From Sphagnum compactum (lineage: Eukaryota; Bryophyta; Sphagnopsida; Sphagnales), in assembly GCA_965153455.1 (NCBI GenBank), contig OZ234499.1, forward strand, positions 8,008,515 through 8,072,514: a stretch of 64,000 nucleotides of DNA. Direction: 5' to 3'. Shown here piece after piece: positions 61,347-64,000 of this stretch. Position numbers and translations under genes: made by a program. Below the pieces are notes generated by a model. That model worked only from the letters and a program-made list of their open reading frames with translations, did no database searches and had not been told where the DNA came from. Numbering within the stretch: position 1 is the stretch's first letter; every line of letters starts with the position of its first letter.

Positions 61347-62620
61347 GGTTCAAAAGCTTGATGATGATTCTCCTTCCCTGTATCAAGTGATTCTCCTCTT
61401 TCCTTGTCCAGCTTGAGACATTGACAATAATTCAGATCATGTATATGCCTCTCCCCTCATCTCCACGTCCAACATACCCGCCTATAATTTGCCTGGTGAG
61501 AGTTCTCCAAGAGTTACCTACTGCATAAAGCATCTAATTCTTTCGTAGCTGATGATTTCTAAACATAATGAAGCGTTCTTCATACTTGCATTACTATCAA
61601 ACCCTAATGCAAGCCCCCCCTCTCCCTCCCAAAAACAAACCCTTGTTTCCCACAGACTATAATTTGCCCGATGAGAGTTCTCCAAGAATTAACTACTGCG
61701 TAAAGCATCTGATTCTTCCGTAGCTAATGATTTCTAAACAATCTGATGCGTTCTTCGTACTTGCATTACCATTAAACCCTAATGCAATCCCCCCCCCGCC
61801 TCCCCCCCCCCAAGAAAAAAACAAAACCTTAGAAAGCTCCATTGTGATCTTGTTTCCCACAGAGTTGTTGCCACAGTTTCCAAGGGTTGATGAAATCGAA
61901 AGTAAACAAGAAGAAAAAACGCTCCCGCTTCATGTTTCCCTCCTCACCTTCAAAAATTCCACCAACCCCTACTTTGATTTCCGTAAAACATTCTTCCGAT
62001 ATTCCCAAAAAATGCCAATAAACCCGAAGCAACACCAAAACAGCAGCGCCCCCCTTTCTTCTTATATTTTTCCCTTCCTCTCCTCTCTGTGCACCACAAA
62101 CATTTAGAACAAGGAGTGCGATATAAGTAAGAAGAGCTCAGAGCTCCAAAATTAGATTCGCGACATAAAATAATAATATCCAAAGGTTCTTCGACTTTAC
62201 AATATCTCAATTCGCCGCGCAAAACCAAGAACTGTAGATGATGATGCTACTCAGATATGCGAAGCGAAACAACAATTCCGATTTTCCACTGCAAATTGGT
62301 CCAGTTTTCGAGTGCAAATGATTGGAAACCGAAATCGATTCGCCGGTTTTCTGCCCGGAAATCCATCTCGTCTGCTTCCGCGTATTTGCAAGAATGCTAC
62401 GAGTCTTATAACCGTCCCCCATTCGATGCTTGCATTTCCCAAAAGCGTCGACTGCCTGATATTATACCTACCCGCATCTATTGATATCCGTATCTACTGG
62501 TATCCTCCTCGGAGAACACTTGATCGACAGGATATCTGTCGTTCTACCGTCGTAGATTGATGTCCTTCTCAGACCCTCCATGATCAGGCGATAGATATCC
62601 TTGTAAAAAGGCTTAGGAGT
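61347..62620. promoter_or_regulatory. Upstream region of SPL2, with an internal tandem duplication
   Basis: As the gene is on the minus strand, this is its promoter and leader. It contains the tandem duplication at 61,483-61,862, C-rich runs, and a more GC-balanced part at 62,200-62,600 with several short open frames on both strands. The latter may be the transcription start region. No coding exon is claimed. Confidence 0.4.
61483..61862. repeat. Tandem duplication, ~175-bp and ~205-bp copies
   Basis: Copy 1 (61,483-61,657) and copy 2 (61,658-61,862) share TATAATTTGCC, GAGAGTTCTCCAAGA, TAAAGCATCT, GATGATTTCTAAAC / AATGATTTCTAAAC, CTTGCATTAC, AAACCCTAATGCAA and CTTGTTTCCCACAG. Copy 2 is longer mainly because of expanded C and A runs at 61,790-61,825. 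Confidence 0.9.
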
Positions 62621-64000
62621 CTTTTGTAACCGTCGGATCCAAGTCATGCTCCCCCTTTTCCAAAAGAGGTGAGGTGCATAATAATATCCGTCAATATTGA
62701 TATCCGTCTCAGCTCGGTTTCATGGGAAACATGTTATCCTTGTATCCGGTTTAAAATAATTCATCCGCTGCAATAGTGAACCAGCACCCACCAGTGCACC
62801 AGTTGGCCGTTCTATCCATTGGATGGGGCCTTCTTTCTCATCCTGTACCTGTCCCCCAGGCTAAACACACTTGGCTAGTGGAGATATTCTATTTAAAACT
62901 CTTATTTAATTGTAACCTTTTTTTTACTCTTATTAATTTTTATTAATTTTTTTTTTTCACTCTTTCCTATTATCCTTGCTAGTTACCTATTACTAACTAC
63001 TTAGTGACTACCAACCTACTACCTATTGAGTAGGTACCTACTTGAATTAACTTACCTAGCTAGGCCTTCTACTCACTATCATGACCCTATCTATATAGGC
63101 CCATCTACTTACCTACCTATAACCCCCATAAACTTATTAAACTTATTTATGTGAAAAGATTAGATGTTATCATGACCACATGCAAATATTGCAAAAAGCC
63201 ATATATTGCAAATTTGCATTTGGCATACATTACAAAATTATCAACCCCTATTTAAAATAGGGGTTTAAATGAAGGATGAATTGCAACACCCAATCTATTT
63301 ATGTTATTGAAAACTCTAATCACAGATAGCATAATGCTTTAAATGATTGTAGCGCTTTCATGTAATATTAAAAACTTAAATCAACAATGGGAAAATGCTT
63401 AGCAATGCAATGTTTTCATTATTAAGTCAAATTTTCAAGATTTTTTTTATTGCAAGGCTTTTTGTATCGTTGTGGTTTTAAATTCTTCTAGTATATTATT
63501 ATTATTATTATTATTATCCTCTTCTTGTTCTTCTTCTTTCATTAGATTCAATAGATGCCATTTCAATGTAAAAATGGAAATGGATATAGATATTGTTAAA
63601 TTAGCCCAAATAAATAATGCATTTTGGTGACTCACATGTGGGTATTCCAAGTTTGGAGGTGGAACTTTGTTGTTCACACCATGGAGTTTTGCCATGGAGC
63701 TGGTTGAGCAACATGACAACAATAGAAACACACACAAAAAAATGAAATAAAAATGAGTAGCAAAGCAACAAAAAAAAAACAATAAAAGTGGATACAAAGA
63801 GGGAAGGAGAGAGAATGAGAAAGAAAAGAAACAAAGGGAGGAAAATGGGGGAAAATAACTTCACCTACCTCACTTTATTGGAGCTACAAGACACTCCTCC
63901 TCCCCCCTCTCCTCCACAAGTCTCAATGAGGCTCCTCCTACTTGAGCTTGAAGTTTCACAACAATGGTAGCAACAAGAAAGAAAGGGGAGAGGTCGTGAT
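62621..64000. other. AT-rich intergenic DNA at the right end
   Basis: No gene recognised. CCTA/TACC-type degenerate repeats lie at about 62,985-63,125, an (ATT)n run at 63,494-63,517, and GA-rich sequence at 63,790-63,860. Confidence 0.5.
63494..63517. repeat. (ATT)n microsatellite
   Basis: Eight ATT units in an AT-rich region. Confidence 0.9.

Noticed and set aside
62207-62560. Several short open frames on both strands
   Set aside because: Overlapping in opposite directions with no family similarity; more likely SPL2 upstream/leader DNA.

Overview
The window is nuclear DNA of a land plant. Genes carry GT-AG introns (one GC-AG), products are plant-type, and the spaces between genes are very AT-rich and full of decayed transposons. 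Two observations point away from flowering plants. A CYB5D1-type gene at 53,271-55,202 belongs to a family tied to motile cilia, so the plant probably makes flagellated sperm (bryophyte, lycophyte, fern, or possibly cycad or Ginkgo). The immune-receptor gene at 9,319-16,813 has an alpha/beta-hydrolase N-terminus, the HNL class first described in liverworts. Short introns and close gene spacing in the right-hand part suggest a fairly compact genome. I cannot name the species.

Layout. 1-2,160: AT-rich DNA, then an isolated N-terminal fragment of a plasma-membrane-type Ca2+-ATPase. 2,685-7,894: two direct copies of a ~2 kb repeat, each holding the same small CACTA-like MITE. 9,319-16,813: a six-exon hydrolase-NB-ARC-LRR gene ending in 36 near-identical 72-bp LRR units. 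16,943-22,213: a CTC1 telomere-capping gene whose start lies only 129 bp past the receptor stop codon and whose C-terminal part is not visible. 22,214-33,090: transposon territory with a minus-strand Ty1/copia wreck and a CACTA MITE with intact target-site duplication. 33,094-33,928: a four-unit ~200-bp tandem array. 34,896-38,425: an EBS/SHL-type BAH-PHD chromatin reader. 43,911-46,690: a decayed Helentron-like element (PIF1 helicase plus endonuclease). 48,326-52,165: an ER protein disulfide isomerase (PDIL2-1 type). 53,271-55,202 (minus): CYB5D1. 58,417-61,346 (minus): an SPL2/MUL1-type RING E3 ligase. The right end is AT-rich non-coding DNA with simple repeats.

The host genes do unrelated jobs (immunity, telomeres, chromatin reading, ER folding, cilia, organelle ubiquitination) and do not form a pathway. 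The most unusual part is 13,799-16,943, where a recently expanded LRR array runs to within about 25 bp of the first CTC1 coding exon, with a splice acceptor at the junction. Exon borders were placed by hand from splice consensus, reading frame and family conservation. Five gene models (PDI, EBS, CYB5D1, SPL2, HNL) close in frame from start to stop.
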